Below, piece by piece: positions 25,088 to 33,912 of a stretch of 64,000 nt of DNA. The translations under genes were made by a program, and so were the position numbers. The DNA comes from Spirochaetia bacterium (lineage in GTDB: Bacteria > Spirochaetota > Spirochaetia > Treponematales > Rectinemataceae): the NCBI GenBank assembly GCA_029975555.1, contig JARKOY010000074.1, positions 113,212 through 177,211 of the forward strand, in the 5' to 3' direction. Numbering within the stretch: position 1 is the first letter of the stretch; each line of letters starts with the position of its first letter. Under the pieces are notes generated by a model, which saw nothing but the letters and a program-made list of their open reading frames with translations, had not been told where the DNA came from and did no database searches.

Positions 25088-26140
25088 TCAGCGCTTCACG
25101 TTGCGGTAGACGTCCTCGCGGGTATGAAAGCCGTCTTTTATGACCGTGGAGTCCAGCGTTGAGGCCGTGACGAGGATCGGATCGAGCGCCATGTAAGGCA
25201 CCTTGTAGCGGCCGTCGTCTATTTTGTTGTCGTACCTAATCTTCTCTCCGTGGGCCATCATGACGGCGAAGCCGGCCGCCTTGAGCGCGAGCGCGTCGAT
25301 GGGCTTGTAGATCGTCGCAAACTGACTGCCCTCCGCGATGCGCTGACAGGCGGCGAGTTCCGCGTCCTGGCCGGTGACCTTGGTCTTGCCGACCATGCGG
25401 TTCTCCGAGAGCACCGAGATGACGGTCTCGGCGAACATGTCGTTCCCGCAGAGAACGGCATCGATCTTTTGCCCCGATTTGACCAATGCCTCGAAGCGCG
25501 TGCGCACTTCCTCGCTCATCCAGTCGCTCGGCCAGATCTCTTCGAGGAGGTGTACCTTCCCCTCAGCGATGAGCGGATCGAGCACGGCATGAAAGCCCTT
25601 ATTGATCATGTAGGCGTTGTTGTCGGTGATTGCGCCGTTGATGACGACATAGTTCCCTTGAGGGACCGCCTCCGTGACGGCCTGCGCCTGGAGGCTCCCC
25701 ACTTTTTCGTTGTCGAACGAGATGTAGAGATCGACATTGGCGTTGTGCACGAGGCGGTCATAGCTCATGACCGCCACACCCTTGCGTTTGGCCTCTCGGC
25801 AGACATCAGACAGCTTCTCCGCATCGTTGGGGATGATGACGAGCACGTCGATGCCCTGGTTCAAAAGCTCCCGCACCTGGGCGATCTGCGTGTTCGCATC
25901 CTGATTTGCGACGCGCAGGACGACCTCGGCCCCCAGGTCGTGGGCGGCCTTGGTGAAGCTGTCGACGTCGCGCCGCCAACGCTCGACGACGAGAGAATCG
26001 AGCGCAAGACCTATCATGGGGGACCTGTCGGCGGCGAGCCTTTTGGACTTACTGCACGCCGACAGGCCAAGACTCAACGCACAGACAATGCTCACCCCCA
26101 CCAGCACGAAGCGTCTCACACTCAGCCTCATTTCACTCAT
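25088..26140 (-). CDS. XylF-like sugar-binding lipoprotein, probably sensory
   Basis: A 350-residue protein with a lipoprotein signal (GLSACSKSK, Cys29) and a periplasmic-binding domain. Segments such as LDSLVVERWRRDVDSFTKAA, VMSYDRLVHNANVDLYISFDNEKVG and TVIKDGFHTREDVY resemble the xylose-binding protein XylF. It lacks its own permease and is the last gene of the glmS-sensor-kinase-regulator series, overlapping the regulator gene by 8 bases. It may feed the GguAB importer as a second binding protein or act in sensing like XylFII, which works with LytS and YesN in clostridia. Confidence 0.8.
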   Translation of the reverse strand: MSEMRLSVRRFVLVGVSIVCALSLGLSACSKSKRLAADRSPMIGLALDSLVVERWRRDVDSFTKAAHDLGAEVVLRVANQDANTQIAQVRELLNQGIDVLVIIPNDAEKLSDVCREAKRKGVAVMSYDRLVHNANVDLYISFDNEKVGSLQAQAVTEAVPQGNYVVINGAITDNNAYMINKGFHAVLDPLIAEGKVHLLEEIWPSDWMSEEVRTRFEALVKSGQKIDAVLCGNDMFAETVISVLSENRMVGKTKVTGQDAELAACQRIAEGSQFATIYKPIDALALKAAGFAVMMAHGEKIRYDNKIDDGRYKVPYMALDPILVTASTLDSTVIKDGFHTREDVYRNVKR

Positions 26141-27746
26141 CAGTGTTCTCTCCCTTCAGCATGCGCGCGGCGTATTCCCGCGGCGTATGGCCCGTCAGTC
26201 GGCGGAACAGTCGGGCAAAATAATTTGCGTCGGGATAGCCGCAGAGCCTCGACACCTCGCGGACCGAGATATTGGGCTTCTTGAGCAGCTCCTTGGCCTT
26301 CTGCATCCGGTACTCGATCAGCGTGCGGGCAAATCCCCGCTTCAACTCATCGGACATGAGGCGGGTGAGATGCCCGGCCGAGATGCCGATCGCTTCCGCC
26401 GCACTCTCGAGCGAGATCGGCTCCTGATAATGATTTTCTATGTATTGCAGGGCCCGGACCACAAAAGGTGAGTATGCGCCCACGGCCGCCGCGCGCTCCT
26501 CCAGAACCTGGAATCGGGTCCTTACTTTCGATGCAAAGAGCTTGAGTGCCCCGTCGGCCCAGAGCCTGTCGAGGTCGCTGAAATCCATGAATTCCCTGTA
26601 TGCCTTGTCGGAAAGAACCCCTCCGCCCGCAAGTTTCGATGCCGCGAAGGAGAGCACCGCGATGATCCTATAGAAAACATCGCGCTGCAGGGAGTCAGAA
26701 TGGTCGAGCGCCAAAAGCATCTTTTCGAGGGCCTGCCCCGCCATCGCGAAGTGCCCAACGACAATCTCATCGTGGATCTGGGTGTCGACGGCACTCGCGG
26801 CATTCTCCTCGCGCAAGGGGGCTGGATGCTCCGGCGCAGCCCAGGGGGGAACAAGAACCCCTGCAGCAGAAGAAGATATCTCAGCAAAACTTCTCACGGC
26901 TGCCTCCCAGGAACGCCACAGCGCCTCGAGCTTTTCGGGCTGACCGTAGGAGAGCCGTATTTCTCCGGTCGCGAGCTGGGAAGAAAACGCAGCCTGCAGC
27001 ACTGCGAGGAATTCCGCAAGCTGTTGGGATGCCTCGGCCTCGTTCTTGAGCGGCAGAAACCAGGCGCAGTGTCGCATATCCTCCAGCGGGCCCGCGAGGG
27101 CCACCGTCTTGTACTGAAGCACGGAACAGAAGTGCTCGTAGATAGCGGACACATTGCCGTCGGTGGGTGAAAAACTGGCGATGCCCATGATTCCCATATC
27201 GCCAGGCAGGCGAAGCATCTCTCTGAATAAAGCGAAGTCCGGGGGCGCCCCCGCAGGCTGCCGCCCTCTCTTTTGGCGCGCCATCACGAAAAAAGCCGTC
27301 TTGACCAAGGGCACGAGCCTCTGTTCTCGGTCTTTGAATTCGAGTTCCCTCTCGTTGAGCAGCTGGACGCGGTCGAGGTAGGAAGAAGCGGCCCTCAGCG
27401 CAACCTCGAGCCGCTCCTTGGAAACCGGCTTGAGAAGATAATCGCAGACCCCCATGCTCAGCGCTTCCCTGGCGATATCGAAGCGCTCGTAGGCCGTCAC
27501 AAGGATAAAGGCCTTGACGCCTCCCTCTTGTGAAAGCTCCCTGATAACCTCGAGGCCTGTGATGCCGGGCATCTGGACATCCATGAGGATGATTTCGGGC
27601 GAAAGCGCCTTGGCCTTCTCTATCGCTTCTCTTCCTGAGCGCGCGGTGCCGACCACGGCGTAGCCTGCCTGGAAATACCGCTTAAAGAGGAGCGACAAGC
27701 CATTGATGATCGGCAGTTCGTCGTCGACGATGAGCACCCGTCTCAT
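26133..27746 (-). CDS. YesN-type response regulator with AraC DNA-binding domain
   Basis: A 537-residue regulator. Residues 1-120 are a receiver domain with phospho-acceptor Asp56 (LMDVQMPG), preceded by VDDE and followed by VTAYERF and LLKP. A long middle region of about 300 residues separates it from two C-terminal AraC helix-turn-helices (about 430-530, ISLESAAEAIGISAGHLTRL and REVSRLCGYPDANYFARLFRR). It overlaps the kinase gene by 4 bases. It presumably activates sugar transport or metabolism genes, most likely the adjacent importer. Confidence 0.9.
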   Translation of the reverse strand: MRRVLIVDDELPIINGLSLLFKRYFQAGYAVVGTARSGREAIEKAKALSPEIILMDVQMPGITGLEVIRELSQEGGVKAFILVTAYERFDIAREALSMGVCDYLLKPVSKERLEVALRAASSYLDRVQLLNERELEFKDREQRLVPLVKTAFFVMARQKRGRQPAGAPPDFALFREMLRLPGDMGIMGIASFSPTDGNVSAIYEHFCSVLQYKTVALAGPLEDMRHCAWFLPLKNEAEASQQLAEFLAVLQAAFSSQLATGEIRLSYGQPEKLEALWRSWEAAVRSFAEISSSAAGVLVPPWAAPEHPAPLREENAASAVDTQIHDEIVVGHFAMAGQALEKMLLALDHSDSLQRDVFYRIIAVLSFAASKLAGGGVLSDKAYREFMDFSDLDRLWADGALKLFASKVRTRFQVLEERAAAVGAYSPFVVRALQYIENHYQEPISLESAAEAIGISAGHLTRLMSDELKRGFARTLIEYRMQKAKELLKKPNISVREVSRLCGYPDANYFARLFRRLTGHTPREYAARMLKGENTDE

Positions 27747-29263
27747 ACATTTTCTCCAGCATGAATCCCTGCCTGCAGGATGATGGTGACGCGCGTGCCG
27801 TGGCCGAGCTCGCTCTCCACCTCCACCTTGCCCGTGCCGCCTGTCGCGAGGGCGACGCGCCGGACCACATTGTGAAGCCCGATGCCGCGCTGGGGCGTCG
27901 TATCTTCCGGGTCGGCGGCCGCAAGCGCGGTCTCGACGTCCTCCTTCGACATGCCCCGGCCGGAATCGCTCACCGAAAGCCTCACCGTCTCGCCGTCGAG
28001 CCGCGCCGAGACGATGACGTCCCCACCCTCTTCGAGGTCCTTAAGGCCGTGCACGATCGCATTCTCCACGAGGGGCTGGAGCACCAGGGCCGGCGTCTCG
28101 TAGGCGAGCGCCTCGTCCTGCACCTCGATCCTGAACCTGAAGCGTTCGCCGAAACGCATCTTTAAAAGCCAGATGTACTGACGAACGCACTCGATCTCCT
28201 CGGAGACGAGCACGAAACGCGTGGAGGGCTTGAGCGCGTAGCGTATGAAGGCCGCGAGCTTCTCGAGGAATTCCGCGATCTTCTCGTTGCCCTCGGCGAG
28301 CGCGAGCTGCCAACCTGCCGCCAGCGTATTGTACAAAAAATGAGGATTTATCTGCGTCTGGAGCGCGAGAAGCTCCGCGTCTTTGAGCCTGTGCTGGTAG
28401 GTGAGCACGCGCATGCGCTCCTCCATGAGGGAACGCTCGAGTTCTGCCTTGCGCGTCAGCTCCGCGAAGGCCTTCTGGACGCTGTCCTGCATGTTCACAA
28501 ACGCGTCGTGGAGGGTTCGTATCTCGTCCTCGCGCTCATAGGGCGGCAGTGGGTGATCGTACTCGCCCCTTCCGACTGCGTCGGCGGCGACGGAGAGGCG
28601 CGCCAGAGGCTCGGTGATCGTGTACGAGTAACGCCCGATGAGGGCGATCGAAAACAAGAAAGCCGCGACGAGAAGCACGGCGTTGGACAGAAGCGCGAGG
28701 CTTATATTCGCCCTGTACGAAGAAAAACCATTGAGCGACTGACCAAGGTGAATAGTGTCCATTTTGGCGCTCAGAAATTCGATGAGCGAGGCAGTCTCCC
28801 GCGCATCCTCGTAGAGGCTGACGTACCCTGCGACGTCGCGGCCGCGCTTGGCCTGGACCGCACCCTCGGCGCTCGTGAGGTAACCCTCGATGAGGAAGGC
28901 CAAATCTTTCTCGAGCAGAAACACATCGTCGAGCTTGTTTTCCCTGTTCAGTTTCAACGTCATGCCCGACAGCATGGTGGAGGTGCGGATGAACTCTTTG
29001 AGCGATTCGGAGTTCTTTGCGCTGAGATAGCCGGTCAGGTTCTCTTGCGTCTCCCGCAGGGTCGAACGCAGCTCCTCCATCGATATGGAATTGCGGAACA
29101 GAAGCTCCACCGAGCGGGCGAGGTCGAAGGAGGCGAACGCGGTGTAGGATGTGGCGATGACGAGGACGAGGAGGATCACCACCGAATTGGCGATGATCCG
29201 GTTGCGGAGCCCTCCGCGGCGCACGGGCTTCCAGCGACGAGCAAGAGAGGAGAGCATCCTCAT
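27743..29263 (-). CDS. YesM-type sensor histidine kinase
   Basis: A 506-residue membrane kinase of the LytS/YesM (His_kinase) class. Transmembrane segments lie at about 25-47 and 190-212 around an extracellular domain, followed by a HAMP linker and the phospho-acceptor His in LQTQINPHFLYNTL. The ATP-binding part has PLVENAIVHGL, SDSGRGM and GIGLHNVVRR. It overlaps the anchored sugar-binding protein gene upstream and the regulator gene downstream by 4 bases each, so sensor, kinase and regulator form one translationally coupled unit. Confidence 0.9.
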   Translation of the reverse strand: MRMLSSLARRWKPVRRGGLRNRIIANSVVILLVLVIATSYTAFASFDLARSVELLFRNSISMEELRSTLRETQENLTGYLSAKNSESLKEFIRTSTMLSGMTLKLNRENKLDDVFLLEKDLAFLIEGYLTSAEGAVQAKRGRDVAGYVSLYEDARETASLIEFLSAKMDTIHLGQSLNGFSSYRANISLALLSNAVLLVAAFLFSIALIGRYSYTITEPLARLSVAADAVGRGEYDHPLPPYEREDEIRTLHDAFVNMQDSVQKAFAELTRKAELERSLMEERMRVLTYQHRLKDAELLALQTQINPHFLYNTLAAGWQLALAEGNEKIAEFLEKLAAFIRYALKPSTRFVLVSEEIECVRQYIWLLKMRFGERFRFRIEVQDEALAYETPALVLQPLVENAIVHGLKDLEEGGDVIVSARLDGETVRLSVSDSGRGMSKEDVETALAAADPEDTTPQRGIGLHNVVRRVALATGGTGKVEVESELGHGTRVTIILQAGIHAGENV

Positions 29264-30279
29264 GGGCTGCCTCCTCGGGTAGGAATGACGCGGTACCCCA
29301 CCGATATCCGCTCGGGTGGGCGGATGCCTATCAGCTGCCCGACAATGAGGGATATGCCTGCCTGCCCCATCGTGGTGGCGTCCCTGACGATGCTCGCGTG
29401 GACGACGCCTCTCTCGATGAGCCTGTTCACTTCGGCGTTCTCGTCCGCCCCTATGATGACGATCTGTCCGACCTTGCCGCGGTCGATGATGACCTGGGCG
29501 GCGCCGACGGTCGCCTTGGCGTCGATGCAGACAATCGCATTGATGTCCGGGTGTTCGGTGAGCATGCGTGCACAGGCGTCCTCGCCGCCGAGGATGCTCT
29601 CCTCCTCTCGGACGGCGGCCACGATCGCGGCGCCAGGCCTGGCCTTCAGCCCCTCTTGCACGCCCCGGTAGAATGGCTCTTCGTCGAACGCATAGCCCAA
29701 CGATGTGTCCGACGAGAGAATGATGCCGACCCTCACCACGGTGCCGAGCAGACCCAGCACGAGGGTTCCAGCCTCCTTGCCCTGGCTGAACGAATCCCCG
29801 GTCACGCCCGAACGGGTCCAGCTCTGGGGCGCATCCATTGCGAGCGGCACGAAAGGAATGCGCTTGCTCTCGGCCTTCTGCGCGAATCGCCGCACATCCA
29901 TGCCCGTGGGCTGAAAAAGGATGATGCCGTCGGCCTTGCTGCGCAGGGCGATCTCGAACCAGCGCGACACCTCTTCGGAAGTGCTGCTGGCCTCGCCGAT
30001 CGCCGTCGACGTGTAGTAAAAGAGCTGCAGTGCGGCATTCTGCTTCTCCGACTCTTCGCGCAGGCCCTCAATGAGGTGGGCATAGAAAGGGTCCAGGGTG
30101 TCGGGAAGAATCGCGACGATGTGGAAGCGGGCAGTCCGCACCGTGGCGGGGTTGCGCAGAATCGTCGAGGCGAGGGCGTTGCGACTTCTATTGACGAGCG
30201 AAATGTTGATGGCCAGCGTCCCCACCAGCACGACCCCAAACACGACGATGGGGAGCATCCGCCATGCAGCGCGTTTCAT
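29260..30279 (-). CDS. Membrane-anchored sugar-binding protein, probable input subunit of the YesMN system
   Basis: A 339-residue RbsB-like periplasmic-binding protein (FHIVAILPDTLDPFYAHLIEGLREE, then ADGIILFQPTG, GVTGDSFSQG and IVIIGADEN). It has an uncleaved-looking N-terminal membrane segment at about 9-28 and no lipobox, so it should be tethered to the outside of the membrane. It directly precedes the kinase gene with a 4-base overlap, and glmS precedes it the same way. Tethered binding proteins beside YesM/YesN pairs act as ligand sensors that touch the kinase; that role is inferred here. Confidence 0.82.
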   Translation of the reverse strand: MKRAAWRMLPIVVFGVVLVGTLAINISLVNRSRNALASTILRNPATVRTARFHIVAILPDTLDPFYAHLIEGLREESEKQNAALQLFYYTSTAIGEASSTSEEVSRWFEIALRSKADGIILFQPTGMDVRRFAQKAESKRIPFVPLAMDAPQSWTRSGVTGDSFSQGKEAGTLVLGLLGTVVRVGIILSSDTSLGYAFDEEPFYRGVQEGLKARPGAAIVAAVREEESILGGEDACARMLTEHPDINAIVCIDAKATVGAAQVIIDRGKVGQIVIIGADENAEVNRLIERGVVHASIVRDATTMGQAGISLIVGQLIGIRPPERISVGYRVIPTRGGSP

Positions 30280-32108
30280 TCTACCGTCACACTCTTGGCG
30301 AGGTTGCGCGGCTGATCCACGTCGCGGTCCAGTTCGAGGGCGCAGAAATACGCGAAGAGCTGGAGCGGCACCACCATGCTGAATGGGTAGAACCTCGGAT
30401 CGGCCTTCTGGACAGGAATAAAGTCGTCGGCGAGGGCCATGGCCTCCCTGTCGCCCTCGACGCCGACTGCGATGATGGGACCGCCCCTCGCCTTGATCTC
30501 CCTCATGTTGGAGATCGTCTTCTCGTGGAGGTAGTCGTCGGCGACGAGGAACACGCTGGGCACCTCAGGGCTGATGAGGGCTATGGGGCCGTGCTTCATC
30601 TCGCCCGCGCTGTAACCCTCGGCGTGGATGTAGGATATTTCCTTGAGCTTGAGCGCCCCCTCGAGGGCAATCGGATAGAGAAGTCCCCGCCCGAGGTAGA
30701 GAAAGTCCTTCGCACGGCAATATTTCTTTGCGATGGCCTGGATGAGGTCGCGCTTTTCGAGGGCATCGCGCACCATGTCGGGCACCGTCGTGAGAGAACG
30801 CACGAAGCGCTGCCCCTCTTCGCGCGACATGTCCCGCATGCGCGCCATGAGGAGCGTAAAGAGATAAAACACCGTGAGCTGGCTCGTGAAGGCCTTGGTG
30901 CTCGCCACGGCAATCTCGGGGCCTGAGTGTACATAGACGCCGCCGTCGGACTCGCGCGCGATGGTGGAGCCCACCACGTTGCAGATGCCGAGCACCGTGG
31001 CGCCCTTGCGCTGGACCTCGCGCATGGCGTAGAGCGAATCGGCGGTCTCTCCGGACTGACTCACGACGAACCAGAGCGAACCGTTCTCGACCACGGGGTT
31101 GCGGTAGCGCAGCTCGCTGGCGAGCTCGGACTGCGCCGGAATGCGCGCCACCTGCTCGAGGAGGTAGGAGCCCGTCATGCCGGCGTGCCAGCTCGTACCC
31201 GCCGCGATGATGCGCACGCGGCGCACGTCGGCGAGCTGACGGCGGCTGAGGTTGAGCCCCCCGAGCTTGGCAGTGGCGTTCTCTTCGTCGACGCGCCCAC
31301 TCATCGCGCGCGCGATCGACTCGGGCTGCTCGAAAATCTCCTTCTCCATGTAGTGCACGAAGCCATTTTTCTCGATGGTGCCGAGTTCCCAGCTGATTTC
31401 GTCCACCTTTTTGTCGAGCGCATTCGAGTGACGGTCGGTGATGGCGTAGCTGTCCTGCCTTATGTCGATCACCTCGCCGTCGTTGAGATAGATCACACGG
31501 TTCGTGTAGGCGACCATCGCAGTGATGTCGCTGGCAAGAAACATCTCGTCCTTGCCGACACCCACGATGAGGGGGCTCCCGTTGCGGGCCCCCACGATGC
31601 GGCCTGGCTCGTCGGCGTGCATGCACGCAATGCCGTAAGTCCCCTCGAGGTGCTGAATTGCGGCCAGGACTGCCTTGAGGAGGTCCCCCTCGTAGTAGGA
31701 AGCGATGAGTTGGGGGATCACCTCGGTGTCCGTCTCGCTCTTGAAGACGACCCCTTTCTTTTCGAGCATGGTCCTCAGGGTCTTGTGGTTCTCGATGATG
31801 CCGTTGTGCACGACGACAACCTTGCCGGACATGTCGGTGTGGGGGTGGGCATTCACTTCGGTGACGCCGCCGTGGGTGGCCCAGCGTGTGTGGCCGACTC
31901 CCCAGCTTCCGTCGATGTCTTCAGGGATTTTCTTCGCAAGTTCTGCAATTTTGCCCACGGACTTGACAATCTGGATGCGCGGGAGGGCATTCGGCCTGCC
32001 CACTGCGATGCCTGCCGAATCATAGCCCCGATATTCGAGCCGCCTTAGGCCTTCGAGCAGAATCTTCGACGTCTTTCTTGGGCCGGTATACCCGATAATG
32101 CCGCACAT
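30276..32108 (-). CDS. glmS: Glutamine-fructose-6-phosphate aminotransferase
   Basis: Makes glucosamine-6-phosphate from fructose-6-phosphate and glutamine, the entry step to UDP-GlcNAc. 610 residues from the ATG at 32108, which gives the required N-terminal MCGIIGYTG with catalytic Cys after Met removal. The glutaminase domain (about 1-220) is followed by two SIS domains (SQSGETADS is visible), and the C-terminus ends PRNLAKSVTVE as in GlmS. An AGAGG ribosome site precedes the start. Its stop overlaps the anchored sugar sensor by 4 bases, an unusual coupling of glmS to a sugar-sensing system. No glmS ribozyme space is present: only 51 bases separate it from birA. Confidence 0.95.
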   Translation of the reverse strand: MCGIIGYTGPRKTSKILLEGLRRLEYRGYDSAGIAVGRPNALPRIQIVKSVGKIAELAKKIPEDIDGSWGVGHTRWATHGGVTEVNAHPHTDMSGKVVVVHNGIIENHKTLRTMLEKKGVVFKSETDTEVIPQLIASYYEGDLLKAVLAAIQHLEGTYGIACMHADEPGRIVGARNGSPLIVGVGKDEMFLASDITAMVAYTNRVIYLNDGEVIDIRQDSYAITDRHSNALDKKVDEISWELGTIEKNGFVHYMEKEIFEQPESIARAMSGRVDEENATAKLGGLNLSRRQLADVRRVRIIAAGTSWHAGMTGSYLLEQVARIPAQSELASELRYRNPVVENGSLWFVVSQSGETADSLYAMREVQRKGATVLGICNVVGSTIARESDGGVYVHSGPEIAVASTKAFTSQLTVFYLFTLLMARMRDMSREEGQRFVRSLTTVPDMVRDALEKRDLIQAIAKKYCRAKDFLYLGRGLLYPIALEGALKLKEISYIHAEGYSAGEMKHGPIALISPEVPSVFLVADDYLHEKTISNMREIKARGGPIIAVGVEGDREAMALADDFIPVQKADPRFYPFSMVVPLQLFAYFCALELDRDVDQPRNLAKSVTVE

Positions 32109-32159
32109 AACGCACCTCTTTTCATATGCATGATTCTTGATCAATGATATCATATCGTC

Positions 32160-32999
32160 ATGCCTGTACAAGAGCCCTTGGTTCGACTTTTCTCGTTTCG
32201 GAGCCTCGACTCCACCATGGATGAGGCGCGTGCGCTCGCCAGAAGGGGTTTTTCTGGGGCGGCTATCGTGCGCGCGGACACGCAGACTTCAGGCCGCGGC
32301 CGAATTGAAGGAAGGCGCTGGCTCGACTCCCCAGGGCAGTCCCTGCTGATGACCCTGCTTCTGCCAGCCGGTTTTGACGAAGCGAGAGCACTCCCCTTGC
32401 GCGCGGGTCTCGGCGTCGTCCGCGCCTTGGAGAGCGTGGAGCCCGCCGAGGCAGGATGCGCCGGATCAGTGTCTTCAAAAGACAACCCATCCTTCCAAGG
32501 CCAATCTTCGGAATTCTGGCTCAAGTGGCCCAACGACGTGCTCGTGCAAAAAGCTGCCGGCGCGGCGGGGTATGGCAAACTCTGCGGGATTCTCTGCGAG
32601 AGCACCGAAGGCAGGATACTGATCGGCATAGGCGTGAATCTGCGCAGGCTCGAGCACAGCACTGTCTCTCCCATGGGGCAGCCGGACATTCTGCCAGCAT
32701 GCCTCGAAGAGACATGGGGGTTCCTTCCTCCTCCCTTCGTGGAGCTGGACAGCGCCGCGCACCACGTGGCCCGGCACGTCATCGACGCGCTTTCGGACAG
32801 TCAGTGGCGCTCCGAGTACGAGCGCAGGCTCTGGGGTAAGGGTTCAAACGTGCAGTTTCTGGCAGGACACCCGCAGAATCCTGAGCCTGTGCGTGGCACC
32901 TGCGTAGGCGTCGACGAAGAAGGCAGACTCATCCTCGACATTCAAGGAGAACAAAAGGCGTTCGCGTCGGGCGAAATCGCCTCACTCCGCCTCGTATGA
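32160..32999 (+). CDS. birA: Biotin-[acetyl-CoA carboxylase] ligase
   Basis: A 279-residue biotin protein ligase. The central domain shows the signature TSGRGRIEGRRW near residues 44-55, WLKWPNDVLV, and KLCGILCESTEGRILIGIGVNL, followed by the small C-terminal SH3-like domain. There is no N-terminal DNA-binding domain, so it is a ligase only and not a repressor. The ATG at 32160 has no Shine-Dalgarno sequence and begins 6 bases after a TATCAT -10-like hexamer (32148-32153), so the message may be leaderless. Its last 18 bases overlap the convergent panE-like gene. Confidence 0.9.
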   Translation: MPVQEPLVRLFSFRSLDSTMDEARALARRGFSGAAIVRADTQTSGRGRIEGRRWLDSPGQSLLMTLLLPAGFDEARALPLRAGLGVVRALESVEPAEAGCAGSVSSKDNPSFQGQSSEFWLKWPNDVLVQKAAGAAGYGKLCGILCESTEGRILIGIGVNLRRLEHSTVSPMGQPDILPACLEETWGFLPPPFVELDSAAHHVARHVIDALSDSQWRSEYERRLWGKGSNVQFLAGHPQNPEPVRGTCVGVDEEGRLILDIQGEQKAFASGEIASLRLV

Positions 33000-33908
33000 A
33001 TCCTCGATGGTGAGAATCGCCTCGTACAACAGCGCGTTGATCGGCACGTCCAATCCAAAGGCCGCGGCGAGCCGCACCATCGCCCCGGCGAAGGCCTCCA
33101 CCTCGGTGCGCCTGTGCGCCTCGACATCCTGCAGCATGGAAGTCTTGCCATCTGCCCTCAGCGTCTTCAACACCGCCATGGCCCTCGCGACATCGGCATC
33201 GGAAAGGCGTACGCCCACACGGTGCGAGAGCGCGATCACTTCCTTCATGGTGTTCTCGAGCAGCGCGACCGCGTGAGGGCTCGTCTGAAAGACCCGATAC
33301 GGGGCCCCCAGCACTGCCGACCACTGGTTGATCGATACATTGATCATGAACTTGAACCATATTTCCCTCAAGATATCGTCCGGCACACGGAAGACGATAT
33401 CGCTTTCACTAAAAAAGCGCCCGAGCCTGTCGAGTTTTTCTGCGTTTTTCGGTGCGAGCGCTGCTTCGTACCCGCAGAAAATTTGGCCCTTTGCGGCATA
33501 CTGGATTTCATTCCCCCGACGGTGCGCGTCGATGCCGATGATCATCGCGTAGGGCACGGCGTCGGACCCGAACTCGCCTCGAAGCTTCGGCACCGCGTCC
33601 ACCCCGTTGAGGAGGGACAAGATGATCGTATCGGCGCCAACAAAGGGCCTCATCTCGGCGATGGCCTCGTCGAGGCTGTAGTTCTTCACCGCAACGATCA
33701 CCAGGTCGACTGGTTCCGCCCCGCGGCCGTCCACGACCGGCAGAACATACTGCCTCCCGTTGACGACAAAGCCTTCCCGCTGGTAGCGCGCCGCGCGCGC
33801 CCCTCGGGCGCTCAGCAGCACGCGGTGCCCTGCATCCACAAGGCGCGCGGCGATGGAAGCCCCGATCGCCCCCGCGCCGACCACCACCGTAGACTGAATG
33901 CTGTCCAT
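32982..33908 (-). CDS. 2-dehydropantoate 2-reductase (ketopantoate reductase family)
   Basis: A 308-residue PanE/ApbA-family oxidoreductase that would reduce ketopantoate to pantoate with NADPH for CoA synthesis. The Rossmann motif VVGAGAIGASIAARLVDAGH is at residues 9-28, followed by the VKNYSLDEA segment with the family lysine, and the C-terminal helical domain has EIWFKFMINVSINQ. Relatives with other 2-keto acid substrates share these features, so the panE assignment is tentative. It lies 4 bases downstream of hflX in the same direction and converges on birA. Confidence 0.8.
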   Translation of the reverse strand: MDSIQSTVVVGAGAIGASIAARLVDAGHRVLLSARGARAARYQREGFVVNGRQYVLPVVDGRGAEPVDLVIVAVKNYSLDEAIAEMRPFVGADTIILSLLNGVDAVPKLRGEFGSDAVPYAMIIGIDAHRRGNEIQYAAKGQIFCGYEAALAPKNAEKLDRLGRFFSESDIVFRVPDDILREIWFKFMINVSINQWSAVLGAPYRVFQTSPHAVALLENTMKEVIALSHRVGVRLSDADVARAMAVLKTLRADGKTSMLQDVEAHRRTEVEAFAGAMVRLAAAFGLDVPINALLYEAILTIEDSYEAE

Positions 33909-33912
33909 CTCC

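Noticed and set aside
30276..32160. Possible glmS ribozyme upstream of glmS
   Set aside because: Only 51 bases separate glmS from the divergent birA start, too few for the ribozyme.
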